This document shows, in pieces, positions 13,143-21,630 of a DNA stretch of 52,400 bases. The notes under the pieces were generated by a model. The model worked only from the letters and a program-made list of their open reading frames with translations. It had not been told where the DNA came from and searched no databases. Positions within the stretch are counted from its first letter, which is position 1. The number at the start of each line of letters is the position of its first letter. The position numbers and the translations under genes are program-made. The DNA comes from Limnohabitans sp. 2KL-17 (GTDB taxonomy: Bacteria; Pseudomonadota; Gammaproteobacteria; Burkholderiales; Burkholderiaceae_C): assembly GCF_003063415.1 (NCBI RefSeq), contig NZ_NESK01000029.1:1-52400 (forward strand). Direction: 5' to 3'.

Positions 13143-14582
13143 TCAGGGCGGCAGCGTAGCGGGCCCATCGGCCATCACCCGGGGCGTCAGGAAAATCAAC
13201 AACTCGCTTTTGCGCCGTGTGTGGTCGCGGTTTTTGAACAACCAGCCCAAACCGGGCACATCCCCCAGTCCTGGAACTTTGGCGTCGTCCTGGCGATTGG
13301 TTTCTTCGTAAATGCCACCCAGCACCACCGTGCCACCGTCTTCCACCCGCACCTGGGTCTTCACATGTTTGGTGTTGATGGCGTAGCCAGCGGGTGTGAT
13401 TTGCCCCACGCTGTCACGGTTCACATCCACATCCAGCACCACCGAGCCATCGGGGGTGATTTGGGGTGTGACCTCCAGCTTCAGGTTGGCTTTTCTGAAG
13501 GAAATCACCGTCACGCCATTGCCTGAAGCGGTTAGGTAGGGCAGCTCGGTGCCCTGCTCGATCAAGGCCTTGGTCTGGTCGGCGGTCACCACGCGGGGAC
13601 GCGACACCACCTTGCCCAACCCCGCAGCTTCCAAGGCCGAAATTTCCAGGTTGATGAATCGGTCTGCGGCCGCATTGAACAGCGACACGGCAAAAGTGGC
13701 GGGGGTATTGAGCGTTTGCCCCGCAGAGCCTGCAGGCAGGTTGACCTGATTGCCCGTCACCACACCTGCTGCCGCGGGCTGGTTGCTTGACCCTACAGCC
13801 AGGGTGCCAGACTTCCCCTGCGACCTCAAAGGAACCGCCAGACCCGCCCCGAGTTTGACACCCAGCGACTGGCCAAACTGGTCATCGGCCTCGACGATGC
13901 GCGCCTCGATCAGGATCTGCCGGACCGGCACATCCAGTTGTACCAACATTTTTTCAAGATTCAGCAAACGCTCGGGCAGGTCTGAAATGAACAGCTGGTT
14001 GGTTCTGGGCTCAGCCAGCACACTGCCGCGCGCACTCAACCAACGCCCACCTGCACTGCCCGCTGCACCGCCCTGCAAACGCAGAGCCACTTCGGTGGCG
14101 CGGGCATATTGCAATCGCAAAGACAACATGTGCATCGGACTCACCGCATCCAGAGCGGCTTGTGCATCGAGTTTCTTTTTTTCGCGAAGCGCCCATTCAC
14201 CCTGAGGTGCCACCCACAACACGCCCCCCTCCTGGCGCGAAACAAGGCCCCTGGATTGCAAAACAATGTGCAAGGCTTGCTGCCACGGCACCTCGTTGAG
14301 CTTGACGCTCACAAGTCCACTGACACTGTCGGACGGTACCAAGTTCCAACCCGAAAAATCAGCAAACACCTGCAGCAAGGCTTTGATGTCGATGTTCTGA
14401 AAACTCAGGCTGATGGGCTTGTCGTCGTGTGCGGGCAAGGGCTTGGTTGTTGCCTGCACCTCAATCGGCATGGACAGAATCGGTGGAGTGGCCATGGTTT
14501 GCGCCTGCGCCGACAAGACCGCGCAAAAGTACACCGCCCAAAAGCGCCAGTGAATGCAACATGTTTTGAAGTTCGTCATCAC
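13143..14582 (-). CDS. pilQ: Type IV pilus secretin, short form
   Basis: PilQ forms the outer-membrane channel through which the type IV pilus passes. The 479-residue product has an N-terminal signal peptide ending at AQA, a secretin/TonB short N-terminal domain (ISLSFQNIDIKALLQVFADFSG), one N1-type domain, and the C-terminal secretin barrel region (VTPQITPDGSVVLDVDVNRD, KHVKTQVRVEDGGTVVLGG and a terminal KSELLIFLTPRV). It is clearly shorter than usual PilQ (about 700 residues): the peptidoglycan-binding AMIN domains that normally precede the STN domain are missing. Its start overlaps the pilO/P stop as ATGA. Confidence 0.93.
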   Translation of the reverse strand: MMTNFKTCCIHWRFWAVYFCAVLSAQAQTMATPPILSMPIEVQATTKPLPAHDDKPISLSFQNIDIKALLQVFADFSGWNLVPSDSVSGLVSVKLNEVPWQQALHIVLQSRGLVSRQEGGVLWVAPQGEWALREKKKLDAQAALDAVSPMHMLSLRLQYARATEVALRLQGGAAGSAGGRWLSARGSVLAEPRTNQLFISDLPERLLNLEKMLVQLDVPVRQILIEARIVEADDQFGQSLGVKLGAGLAVPLRSQGKSGTLAVGSSNQPAAAGVVTGNQVNLPAGSAGQTLNTPATFAVSLFNAAADRFINLEISALEAAGLGKVVSRPRVVTADQTKALIEQGTELPYLTASGNGVTVISFRKANLKLEVTPQITPDGSVVLDVDVNRDSVGQITPAGYAINTKHVKTQVRVEDGGTVVLGGIYEETNRQDDAKVPGLGDVPGLGWLFKNRDHTRRKSELLIFLTPRVMADGPATLPP

Positions 14583-15670
14583 TTTTTTCCTTCCCCTGTT
14601 TTGCTGTCACCCGTTTTCGAATCCCATAGGAGTCCAACCAAGGGCTCTTGTGCCCGGCGCAAACTCAGCCCCTCATCGGTGATGGCAACGACCCGGTGCC
14701 CCTCCAGCGTGACGCGTTGACCCTTGGACACCTTGGTCCAATGGGGTCCAGCAGACAAGATCGCCTGCCGTTCTGTCCCTTGACGCCAAAGCCCCACCAG
14801 GCGCACACGGTCCAGCGGCCAATGATGTGGGTCTTCCGGCAAAGCCTCCAATGCGAAAGCGCCCGCTGTACTTGGCCCTGTACCCGGCGCATTGGACGGT
14901 TTGGCGTCAATGTTTGCCGACACGCGCACTGCATCGCCCGCCGCAGGCACAGCGACTGCCTGCTCCATCGCAAACAAGGCGCCACGCCGATGCAGCGCGG
15001 GAAGGTTTTCCATCGGCGCAGGTGCCAACCATCCAGCCTGCGCAGGCTCCTCGGGCACGCCAAGCTCAACCGGTCGCATCCAGACGCGCAGCACGGCATC
15101 GATCTGAACCTCGGCAGGCTTGGCCGTCGCCACCACGCTGATGCGGTCGATCGCGCACAGCGGGCCGGTCAAGGCGCACGCAGCCCACATGCGCGTCCAA
15201 TCGTCAAACCGACCGCGCAATTGAATGGTCATGGCGTGGCTGGACAATCCGCCATGGCGGGCATCGGCCCCTGTAGGTGGCAACGGCCGCAAAGACAGCA
15301 GTTGCAAACCATGCTGAGTCAAGGCTTGTTGCACATCACCCCAAATGGCTTCTTGCCGAATCGCACTTGGCAGGCTGGCCAGCATTTTTTGTTCGACAAA
15401 CGACAGCGGCTTGCCAGGTTTGGCCGTCAACACGACGGGCAACGTCGCCATTTGCTGGCGCAAGTCTTCAACCGCTTGCTGCGCCTTGGCATGCCCCTCA
15501 TTCACCTCGGCGTGAGACAGCCACACGCCCCACAGGCCCAGGACCAAACCAGACAGTGCAAAACCCCAACGGCGTAGCCAGCGTTCGGTCAGCCTTTGCA
15601 GGTGTGGCCATCGCAGTGTCCCCATGGGCAAACGCAAGGCAAGTCCCATGGGGCTGGTGTCCTGGGTCAT
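14579..15670 (-). CDS. Fused PilO-PilP pilus alignment protein
   Basis: The 363-residue protein combines two pilus alignment subunits that are normally separate. The first half resembles PilO: a membrane segment near residues 34-50 (WGFALSGLVLGLWGVWLS), a short coiled coil (AKAQQAVEDLRQQMATLP), then a ferredoxin-like periplasmic region. The last 90 residues resemble PilP: LPEDPHHWPLDRVRLVGLWR, then KVSKGQRVTLEGHRVVAITDEGLSLRR, the beta-domain that contacts the secretin PilQ. A proline/alanine-rich linker lies between. The PilP lipoprotein signal is absent, so the PilP domain would be tethered through PilO. It overlaps pilN and pilQ by four bases each and sits exactly where pilO-pilP are expected. 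Confidence 0.85.
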   Translation of the reverse strand: MTQDTSPMGLALRLPMGTLRWPHLQRLTERWLRRWGFALSGLVLGLWGVWLSHAEVNEGHAKAQQAVEDLRQQMATLPVVLTAKPGKPLSFVEQKMLASLPSAIRQEAIWGDVQQALTQHGLQLLSLRPLPPTGADARHGGLSSHAMTIQLRGRFDDWTRMWAACALTGPLCAIDRISVVATAKPAEVQIDAVLRVWMRPVELGVPEEPAQAGWLAPAPMENLPALHRRGALFAMEQAVAVPAAGDAVRVSANIDAKPSNAPGTGPSTAGAFALEALPEDPHHWPLDRVRLVGLWRQGTERQAILSAGPHWTKVSKGQRVTLEGHRVVAITDEGLSLRRAQEPLVGLLWDSKTGDSKTGEGKK

Positions 15671-16251
15671 GGCTTGAGTGCAGGTGTGAGTGAGCGTGGG
15701 GTCTTCAAGGCGCCGTTTGCTGCAGGCCAGTGGGCTTGCCAGACAAAACTCACCGATTCACCAGGCCCGACCGTGATGCTCGTCAGGCCAAGCGTTTGGT
15801 CCAGTTGATCAGACAGGTTTTGCCTGGTTTCGGTCATCGCATCGAAACGGGCCATCGTGCCTTGCATCTCGATTTTTTCGGCCTCTGCTTGCAGGCGTTG
15901 CAACCGAAGGCCATGCCCCTCTTTGTGCAATGCCTCATGCAAGGAAACCCAAGCCTGCTGGTGCTGGGCAATTTGCTCAAGCTGGCCAAGTTGCTCTGCT
16001 TGCAAGCGCGATCGGGTTTGGAGCTGGACAGATTCTTGGGTCTGCTGCGTGCGCACAGCCAATGCCTCTTTTAAATGGCTTTGCTCTTGCAGCAGCCGTG
16101 CGGTCTGAACCGCTTGCCATTGCTGCGATCCCCAAGCCAGGGCGCTGCCCAGTAGCAGCCCGGCCAGACCACTCCACCAGCGGTGGAAAACTCTGTTTTG
16201 CCGGGCCAGTCCCGGGTAATGCAGCAGATTGAGGGCGCGCATCACAGCCAA
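15667..16251 (-). CDS. pilN: PilN-like type IV pilus assembly protein
   Basis: PilN is a bitopic inner-membrane protein that binds cytoplasmic PilM with its N-terminus and pairs with PilO in the periplasm. The 194-residue product starts with the short conserved tail MAVMRALNLLHYPGLARQNR, the PilM-binding segment of the form INLLP. One membrane segment (LAGLLLGSALAWG, about residues 29-43) follows, then a long coiled coil to about residue 100 and a small periplasmic domain. It overlaps pilM by ten bases and the pilO/P gene by four. Identification rests on layout and position as well as sequence. Confidence 0.85.
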   Translation of the reverse strand: MAVMRALNLLHYPGLARQNRVFHRWWSGLAGLLLGSALAWGSQQWQAVQTARLLQEQSHLKEALAVRTQQTQESVQLQTRSRLQAEQLGQLEQIAQHQQAWVSLHEALHKEGHGLRLQRLQAEAEKIEMQGTMARFDAMTETRQNLSDQLDQTLGLTSITVGPGESVSFVWQAHWPAANGALKTPRSLTPALKP

Positions 16252-16991
16252 GCCTTCAGGGCCAGGCCAGAGGCCACCAAACGGGAGCCCGTCGGCGTGG
16301 CCAGGACTTGGCGAGCGGCCTCTTGGATGACCCCATCTGGCTCCATGGGCATGTATGTCTGCGCTGAATGGTTCCCGTTGCTCAGCCGGAATAGCCAGTC
16401 TTGCGGCGGCTGGGTCAATAAACTGGCCACCCCGCCCTGTAAAGCCCGCACGGCGCGTTCAGCCGCCTGGGTTTCAGACTCGACAGTCGCCAGTCGCCAC
16501 CCCGCAGCGCGTGTGCAACTCTTGAAACGGATCAGGTGGGCTTGTGCACAGCCCATCCAACGCACACGCTGCACGAGGGCCCCTGTATATGGCTCGGGTT
16601 CAAAATCAAAATTCACCGCATCGGGCGCCAGCTGCAAGGCCTGAGACGCCTCCAGTTGGACCTCGTACAGCCATTCGGTGGGGGACAGATCCGCTGGGAA
16701 ATCGATGTGGCCTTCCTGCAATTGGTCAGCGGGCAAGGCCATGTTCAGGCGATGACGAAACCCGCCACGCGTGCGGCCCTTTTGGCGCAAGTGCTGGCTC
16801 AACCAACGCATGTCAGCAACATCCATTCCGACCGGGGGCTGCAAGGACAGCGAGGTGTGAACCTTCGCCAAGTCTTGCTTTGGCCGCGTTAACCCGACCA
16901 AAGCCCAGGCAGCGCCTTCAGGTGCCAAGCCCCATGCCTGGCGAACAGAACCAAGGGCCAAACGCCGCCACCATTGCGCCAATGCCTGCAT
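16242..16991 (-). CDS. pilM: Divergent, short PilM-like protein
   Basis: PilM is normally an actin-like ATPase fold protein of about 350 residues on the cytoplasmic side of the pilus machine. This 249-residue product occupies the pilM position and keeps the mid-protein pattern seen in PilM/competence homologues: VGMDVADMRWLSQHLRQKG, then WLYEVQLEASQALQLAPDAVNFDFEPE. The usual N-terminal nucleotide-binding motif (GIDIGS) is absent; the corresponding place reads WGLAPEGAAWALVG. The ATG at 16991 has an AGGGAG ribosome site seven bases ahead and is preferred over a longer frame. It is the first gene of the leftward cluster. Confidence 0.72.
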   Translation of the reverse strand: MQALAQWWRRLALGSVRQAWGLAPEGAAWALVGLTRPKQDLAKVHTSLSLQPPVGMDVADMRWLSQHLRQKGRTRGGFRHRLNMALPADQLQEGHIDFPADLSPTEWLYEVQLEASQALQLAPDAVNFDFEPEPYTGALVQRVRWMGCAQAHLIRFKSCTRAAGWRLATVESETQAAERAVRALQGGVASLLTQPPQDWLFRLSNGNHSAQTYMPMEPDGVIQEAARQVLATPTGSRLVASGLALKAWL

Positions 16992-17036
16992 GCTGAGACT
17001 CCCTGGAAACGGCCTGAATGGTCTTTGCAAAAGGGT

Positions 17037-17065
17037 TTTGTAACATGAATAAGCATTCTTGACAA
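17037..17065 (-). promoter_or_regulatory. Candidate sigma-70 promoter for pilM cluster
   Basis: On the minus strand a -35 box TTGTCA (17060-17065) is separated by 17 bases from a -10 box TACAAA (17037-17042). It would give a leader of about 40 bases before the pilM ATG at 16991. Five of six and four of six bases match the consensus. Confidence 0.5.
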
Positions 17066-17130
17066 TTTTTTTGCAAACCAAATAGTTGTTTTTGATTTCC
17101 GAAATATCCCTGCACCAGGCCCAGGATTTT

Positions 17131-17136
17131 TATAAT
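17131..17136 (+). promoter_or_regulatory. Candidate -10 box for the PBP1A gene
   Basis: A perfect TATAAT lies 44 bases before the chosen PBP1A ATG at 17180. It overlaps the first ATG of the longest frame (17135), which argues that the longer start is not used. No good -35 box is visible at the right spacing, so an activator or weak -35 is implied. Confidence 0.45.
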
Positions 17137-17179
17137 GGCCTGCAGCCTGCGAATTGTTGGCTGCCCCAACAGCCCACTT

Positions 17180-19567
17180 ATGCCATCAAAAGACACCGCC
17201 GCCTCAGAAAAGCAACGCCTTGAAGGGCATTACCCTTCCCCCACCCTCCTGTCGTGGGTTGTAAAGCTGGCCGTGTGGGCTGCGGGCCTCGTGGCCGCCG
17301 GGCTGTTTTCCATCCTCATGGTGGTGGGTGTGGCCATGGTGATCGCCTACCCGAACCTGCCCGATATTTCCGACTTGGAAGACTACAAGCCCAAACTGCC
17401 CCTGCGTGTTTTCACGGAAGATGGCCAACTGATGGGCGAATTCGGCGAAGAGCGCCGCAACCTGACGCCCATCAAGGAAATACCGCAAGTGATGAAAGAC
17501 GCGGTTTTGTCGATCGAAGACAACCGCTTTTACCAACACGGCGGTGTGGACTATCTGGGCATCTTGCGCGCGGGCATTGCCAATTTGGGGCGTATGAAAA
17601 GCCAGGGCGCATCGACCATCACCATGCAGGTGGCACGCAACGTGTACCTGTCGTCCGAGAAAACCTACACCCGCAAAATTTATGAAATTTTGCTGACATA
17701 CAAACTCGAGCACATGCTGACCAAGGACCAGATCCTTGAGATCTACATGAACCAGATTTTCTTGGGCAATCGGGCTTACGGTTTTGCCTCGGCCGCTGAA
17801 ACCTACTACGGCAAACCGCTCAAGGACATCAGCATTGCCGAAGCCGCCATGCTGGCGGGGCTGCCCAAAGCACCCTCAGCCTACAACCCGATCAGCAACC
17901 CCAAACGTGCGCGCTCGCGCCAGCTCTACATCATCGAGCGGATGGAGGACAACAAGTACATCACCGCAGCTCAGGCCAAAGCTGCCAAGACAGAGCCACT
18001 CAAGTTGCGCTCAGCGGCTGATAAAAAAATACTGCATGCCGAATACGTGGCTGAAACCGTCCGGCAAATGGTCTTTGCCCAATACGGCCAAGAAACCTAC
18101 ACACGGGGATTGAACGTCTACACCACCGTTCAATCGACCGAGCAAATGGCTGCCTACAAGGCCTTGCGACAGGGCATCATGGATTTTGAGCGCCGCCAGA
18201 TTTATCGGGGACCGGAAAAATTCATCGACCTGCCTGCCGATGCCAAAAAAATGGAAGAGACCATCGATGACGCATTGGAAGACCACCCTGACAACGGCGA
18301 CGTGCTGTCAGCGGTGGTGCTCGAAGCCTCCCCTCGCAAAGTCGTGGTGATTCGCCAGAACAGTGAACAAATCACCATCACCGGCGATGGACTCAAACCG
18401 GCGCAATCGGGCCTGTCGGACAAAACACCACCGGCCAAACAGGTTCGCAAAGGCGCTCTGATCCGCATCACGCAAACGGGCAAAGGCGCATGGGAAATCA
18501 CCCAACTGCCGGAAGTGGAAGGCGCCTTGATCGCACTCACCCCACAAACTGGCGCCATCCGGGCCTTGGTCGGAGGCTTTGACTTTGCCAAAAACAAGTT
18601 CAATCATGTCACGCAGGCCTGGCGCCAACCAGGCTCCAGCTTCAAGCCCTTCATTTATTCGGCAGCACTCGAAAAAGGCTTTACCCCAGCCACCATGGTC
18701 AACGATGCACCCTTGTTTTTTGACAGCGGCATCACTGGAGGGCAGCCCTGGGAGCCCAAAAACTACGATGGAAAATTTGACGGCCTCATGAGTTTGCGCA
18801 CTGGCTTGGCCAAGTCCAAAAACATGGTCTCGATACGGGTGTTGCAGGCAGTGGGCGCGCGACCGGCTCAAGAGTGGGTCACCCGCTTTGGTTTTGACGA
18901 AGACAAGCACCCGGCCTATTTGACGATGGCGCTGGGTGCGGGCTCTGTGACGCCCATGCAAATGGCGACGGGCTACTCGGTGTTTGCCAACGGAGGACAC
19001 CGGGTCCAGCCGCACTTGATCACACGCATCTCCGACTACAAGGACCGCGTGCTGGTGGACAGCCCTGCGGTGACACAACAGGGCGAAACCCCGGCCATTC
19101 CAGCGCGCAATGCGTTTGTCATGACCAGTTTATTGCAAGAAGTCACGCGCTCAGGGACAGCAGCGCGTGCGCAAGCCACCCTCAGGCGCCCAGATATTTA
19201 TGGCAAAACCGGCACCACCAACGATGCCATGGATGCCTGGTTCGCAGGCTACCAGCCCAACTTGGCTGCGGTGGTCTGGATCGGTTATGACACCCCGCGC
19301 AAGCTGGGCGATCGTGAAACGGGCGGGGGCCTGAGCTTGCCTGTCTGGATCAGTTTCATGGAGACCGCTTTGCGCAGCTTGCCCGTTTCAGAGCCCCAAG
19401 TGCCAGAGGGCCTGGTGAACATCGGGGGCGACTGGGTGTATGAAGAGTACGCCAAGGGCGGCTCGGTCACCAGCCTGGGCGCAGGTGGCGATGGCTCGGG
19501 CAAAACCCAGAACGCCGTGCCCCCGACAGAAGAACGCAACCGGATTCTGGATTTATTCAGAAACTGA
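17180..19567 (+). CDS. mrcA: Penicillin-binding protein 1A (bifunctional glycosyltransferase/transpeptidase)
   Basis: PBP1A (also called PonA) polymerises and cross-links peptidoglycan. From the ATG at 17180 (MPSKDTAASEK) it has 795 residues. One membrane anchor lies near residues 27-57. The GT51 domain shows EDNRFYQHGGVDY, QGASTITMQVARN and RKIYEILLTYKLEHMLTKDQ. The transpeptidase has the serine motif SSFKPF, then SKN and KTGTTNDAMDAW. The frame could extend to 17135, but that ATG lies in a TATAAT box and the added residues look non-coding. The gene diverges from pilM, the classic betaproteobacterial arrangement that couples wall synthesis to pilus genes. Confidence 0.97.
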   Translation: MPSKDTAASEKQRLEGHYPSPTLLSWVVKLAVWAAGLVAAGLFSILMVVGVAMVIAYPNLPDISDLEDYKPKLPLRVFTEDGQLMGEFGEERRNLTPIKEIPQVMKDAVLSIEDNRFYQHGGVDYLGILRAGIANLGRMKSQGASTITMQVARNVYLSSEKTYTRKIYEILLTYKLEHMLTKDQILEIYMNQIFLGNRAYGFASAAETYYGKPLKDISIAEAAMLAGLPKAPSAYNPISNPKRARSRQLYIIERMEDNKYITAAQAKAAKTEPLKLRSAADKKILHAEYVAETVRQMVFAQYGQETYTRGLNVYTTVQSTEQMAAYKALRQGIMDFERRQIYRGPEKFIDLPADAKKMEETIDDALEDHPDNGDVLSAVVLEASPRKVVVIRQNSEQITITGDGLKPAQSGLSDKTPPAKQVRKGALIRITQTGKGAWEITQLPEVEGALIALTPQTGAIRALVGGFDFAKNKFNHVTQAWRQPGSSFKPFIYSAALEKGFTPATMVNDAPLFFDSGITGGQPWEPKNYDGKFDGLMSLRTGLAKSKNMVSIRVLQAVGARPAQEWVTRFGFDEDKHPAYLTMALGAGSVTPMQMATGYSVFANGGHRVQPHLITRISDYKDRVLVDSPAVTQQGETPAIPARNAFVMTSLLQEVTRSGTAARAQATLRRPDIYGKTGTTNDAMDAWFAGYQPNLAAVVWIGYDTPRKLGDRETGGGLSLPVWISFMETALRSLPVSEPQVPEGLVNIGGDWVYEEYAKGGSVTSLGAGGDGSGKTQNAVPPTEERNRILDLFRN

Positions 19568-19593
19568 GGGGTCGGTGGCGACAAGCCGCCCTC

Positions 19594-19628
19594 ATAAAAA
19601 CAGAGCCCTGCTGAAAAGTATCAGGGCT
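19594..19628 (-). terminator. Rho-independent terminator of cyaY
   Basis: On the minus strand a 7-bp stem (AGCCCTG with CAGGGCT, arms 19604-19610 and 19622-19628) is followed by CTGTTTTTATG. The stem overlaps the cyaY stop codon region. The convergent PBP1A gene ends only 53 bases from cyaY, so the same hairpin may also help end that transcript. Confidence 0.65.
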
Positions 19629-19950
19629 TGAACAACAAGTCTTGACCCGCCTGCTGCGAAGCGTAGCGCGACAGGCTTTCCCAAAATTCGCCCTGCCCCT
19701 TGCTGTCCATCCAGTGCACGCCGTCAAACCTGTAATGGAAGCCTCCACAGCGGGCAGCCAACCACACCTCTTGCAGGGGCTTTTGCAGGTTGATCACGAT
19801 CTGGCTACGGTTTGGAAAGGTCAGTGTGACCATGCCGCCCGTGCGCTGGTTGTCGATATCGGCGTCGGTGTCGTCGTTCAGACGATCGCTGCTGATCTCT
19901 ACGCCCGCGAGCAGGCGTTCAGCTTGGTCCAAAAATTCAAGGTCGGTCAT
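19621..19950 (-). CDS. cyaY: Iron donor protein CyaY (bacterial frataxin)
   Basis: CyaY binds iron and tunes Fe-S cluster assembly on IscS. The 109-residue product has the frataxin fold signature: an acidic N-terminal helix ([11 protein letters not shown], then [14 protein letters not shown]), strands [18 protein letters not shown] and [17 protein letters not shown], and a final helix [18 protein letters not shown]. Length is normal. The start codon lies only twelve bases from the start of the divergent lptM, so the two promoters must lie inside each other's gene. Confidence 0.95.
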   Translation of the reverse strand: MTDLEFLDQAERLLAGVEISSDRLNDDTDADIDNQRTGGMVTLTFPNRSQIVINLQKPLQEVWLAARCGGFHYRFDGVHWMDSKGQGEFWESLSRYASQQAGQDLLFKP

Positions 19951-19962
19951 TACAATCGCAGC

Positions 19963-20256
19963 ATGTTGAAGATCATGAAGATTCTAGTCACCGCACATGC
20001 CCTTGTTGGGGGTGCGGCAATGTTGGGGGCTTGCGGCCAAAAAGGTCCCTTGTTTTTACCCAACACACCGGAGTCTGAGGGTCGTGCCACCTTGCCTCAG
20101 ACTTTGAAGCCCTGGCCCGCCCAACCCGCGACTGGCACGCCCGCTGAGACGCCACGTTCTTCGACCGAAACCACTGCGCCGGTTGCGTCACCACCCGGTG
20201 CACCTGCCAAAGCCCCCCTGATCGCACCTGCGGCCCCCAAGGCCACCCCACCATGA
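19963..20256 (+). CDS. lptM: LptM-type small lipoprotein
   Basis: LptM (formerly YifL) is a small outer-membrane lipoprotein that assists LptD maturation. The 97-residue product has a signal peptide and a lipobox LGAC (cysteine near residue 24), directly followed by the family hallmark GQKGPLFLP. The rest is a Pro/Ala/Thr-rich low-complexity tail. An alternative start at 19975 (MKILV) gives a neater signal peptide. A TACAAT sits at 19951-19956. The gene overlaps lysA as ATGA, the usual lptM-lysA pairing next to cyaY. Confidence 0.88.
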   Translation: MLKIMKILVTAHALVGGAAMLGACGQKGPLFLPNTPESEGRATLPQTLKPWPAQPATGTPAETPRSSTETTAPVASPPGAPAKAPLIAPAAPKATPP

Positions 20257-21542
20257 ACGCACCTGCCACACACCAAGGCCTGCCCGGCCAGCCCCACATC
20301 GCCTACGCGGGTGACCAGCTCATGGTCGAGGGCGTTCGCCTGTCTGATTTGGCCCACAAATACGGCACACCCCTGTTTGTCTATTCCAAGGCGGCCATGC
20401 TGTCGGCGCTGGGCGCCTACCAGCGCGGCTTTGCCGGGCGCAAGGCCCAAATCTGCTACGCCATGAAGGCCAACTCTGGCCTGGCGGTGTTGCAGGTTTT
20501 TGCCGAAGCGGGCTGCGGATTTGACATTGTCTCGGGCGGTGAACTGGCCCGCGTTCTGGCCGCTGGCGGTGACCCGGCCAAAGTCATTTTTTCAGGTGTG
20601 GGTAAAACCCGTACCGAGATGAAACAGGCCCTGCAAGTGGGCATCGGCTGCTTCAACGTGGAAAGCGAAGCCGAACTCGACGTGCTGAGCGACGTGGCCT
20701 CCGGTCTGGGCATGACAGCGCCGGTCAGCCTGCGTGTCAACCCGAATGTGGACCCGAAAACCCACCCTTACATTTCAACGGGTCTCAAGGGCAATAAATT
20801 CGGTATCGCGCACGAAGACACTTTGCGCGCCTACCGCCATGCCACCAGCTTGCCAGGCCTGAAAGTGGTGGGCATCGACTGCCACATCGGCTCACAAATC
20901 ACCGATGCCACGCCCTATCTGGACGCCATGGACCGCGTGCTGGACCTGGTGGCCGAGATCGAGGCAGCGGGCATTCCCATCCACCACATCGACTTTGGCG
21001 GTGGCCTGGGCATCAACTACAACGGCGATACCCCGCCTGAAGCCGATGCCCTTTGGGCGCAGCTGCTGGCCAAGCTGGATGCGCGCGGCTACGGCCAGCG
21101 CCAGCTCATGATCGAGCCAGGCCGCTCACTGGTGGGCAACGCCGGGGTGTGCCTGACCGAAGTGCTGTACCTGAAACCTGGTGAACAAAAAAACTTTTGC
21201 ATCATCGATGCGGCGATGAACGACTTGCCGCGTCCTGCGATGTACCAGGCTTTTCACCACATCGTGCCGGTGACGCCCCGACCGGGCGAAGGCAGCCTGT
21301 ACGACGTAGTGGGCCCAGTGTGTGAAAGTGGCGACTGGATCGGCCGTGACCGGCAACTGCTGGTTCGGCCAGGCGACACGCTGGCCGTGCTGTCGGCTGG
21401 GGCGTATTGCATGAGCATGGCGAGCAACTACAACACCCGGGGCAGGGCCGCTGAAATTCTGGTGGACGGCACAAAAGCCCATTTGATCCGCCAGCGCGAA
21501 TCGGCTTTTGACACCTTTGCGCTGGAGCAACTGGTCGGCTGA
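20253..21542 (+). CDS. lysA: Diaminopimelate decarboxylase
   Basis: LysA makes L-lysine from meso-diaminopimelate with PLP. The 429-residue product has the PLP lysine in QICYAMKANSGLAVL, the motifs SGGELARVLAAG and CHIGSQITD, the phosphate-binding glycine-rich loop HIDFGGGLGINY, EPGRSLVGNAG, and the C-terminal CESGDW that supplies the partner active-site cysteine in the dimer. Length is normal. It is translationally coupled to lptM. Confidence 0.97.
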   Translation: MNAPATHQGLPGQPHIAYAGDQLMVEGVRLSDLAHKYGTPLFVYSKAAMLSALGAYQRGFAGRKAQICYAMKANSGLAVLQVFAEAGCGFDIVSGGELARVLAAGGDPAKVIFSGVGKTRTEMKQALQVGIGCFNVESEAELDVLSDVASGLGMTAPVSLRVNPNVDPKTHPYISTGLKGNKFGIAHEDTLRAYRHATSLPGLKVVGIDCHIGSQITDATPYLDAMDRVLDLVAEIEAAGIPIHHIDFGGGLGINYNGDTPPEADALWAQLLAKLDARGYGQRQLMIEPGRSLVGNAGVCLTEVLYLKPGEQKNFCIIDAAMNDLPRPAMYQAFHHIVPVTPRPGEGSLYDVVGPVCESGDWIGRDRQLLVRPGDTLAVLSAGAYCMSMASNYNTRGRAAEILVDGTKAHLIRQRESAFDTFALEQLVG

Positions 21543-21630
21543 TTCGGCTGCGGATGAAAGCCCGCCATGTCGTGTGCCAGACCCTCGCGCTTGTGCCCTT
21601 GACACGAAGGATCAAGCGTGATCAAGCACA

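Noticed and set aside
16684..16694. GGGGGACAGATCC in pilM resembling the RAYT repeat core
   Set aside because: It lacks the TTAATT flank and palindrome and lies in a coding region; chance match.
17135..17179. Upstream ATG as start of PBP1A
   Set aside because: It overlaps a perfect TATAAT box and adds residues without homology; the ATG at 17180 is preferred.
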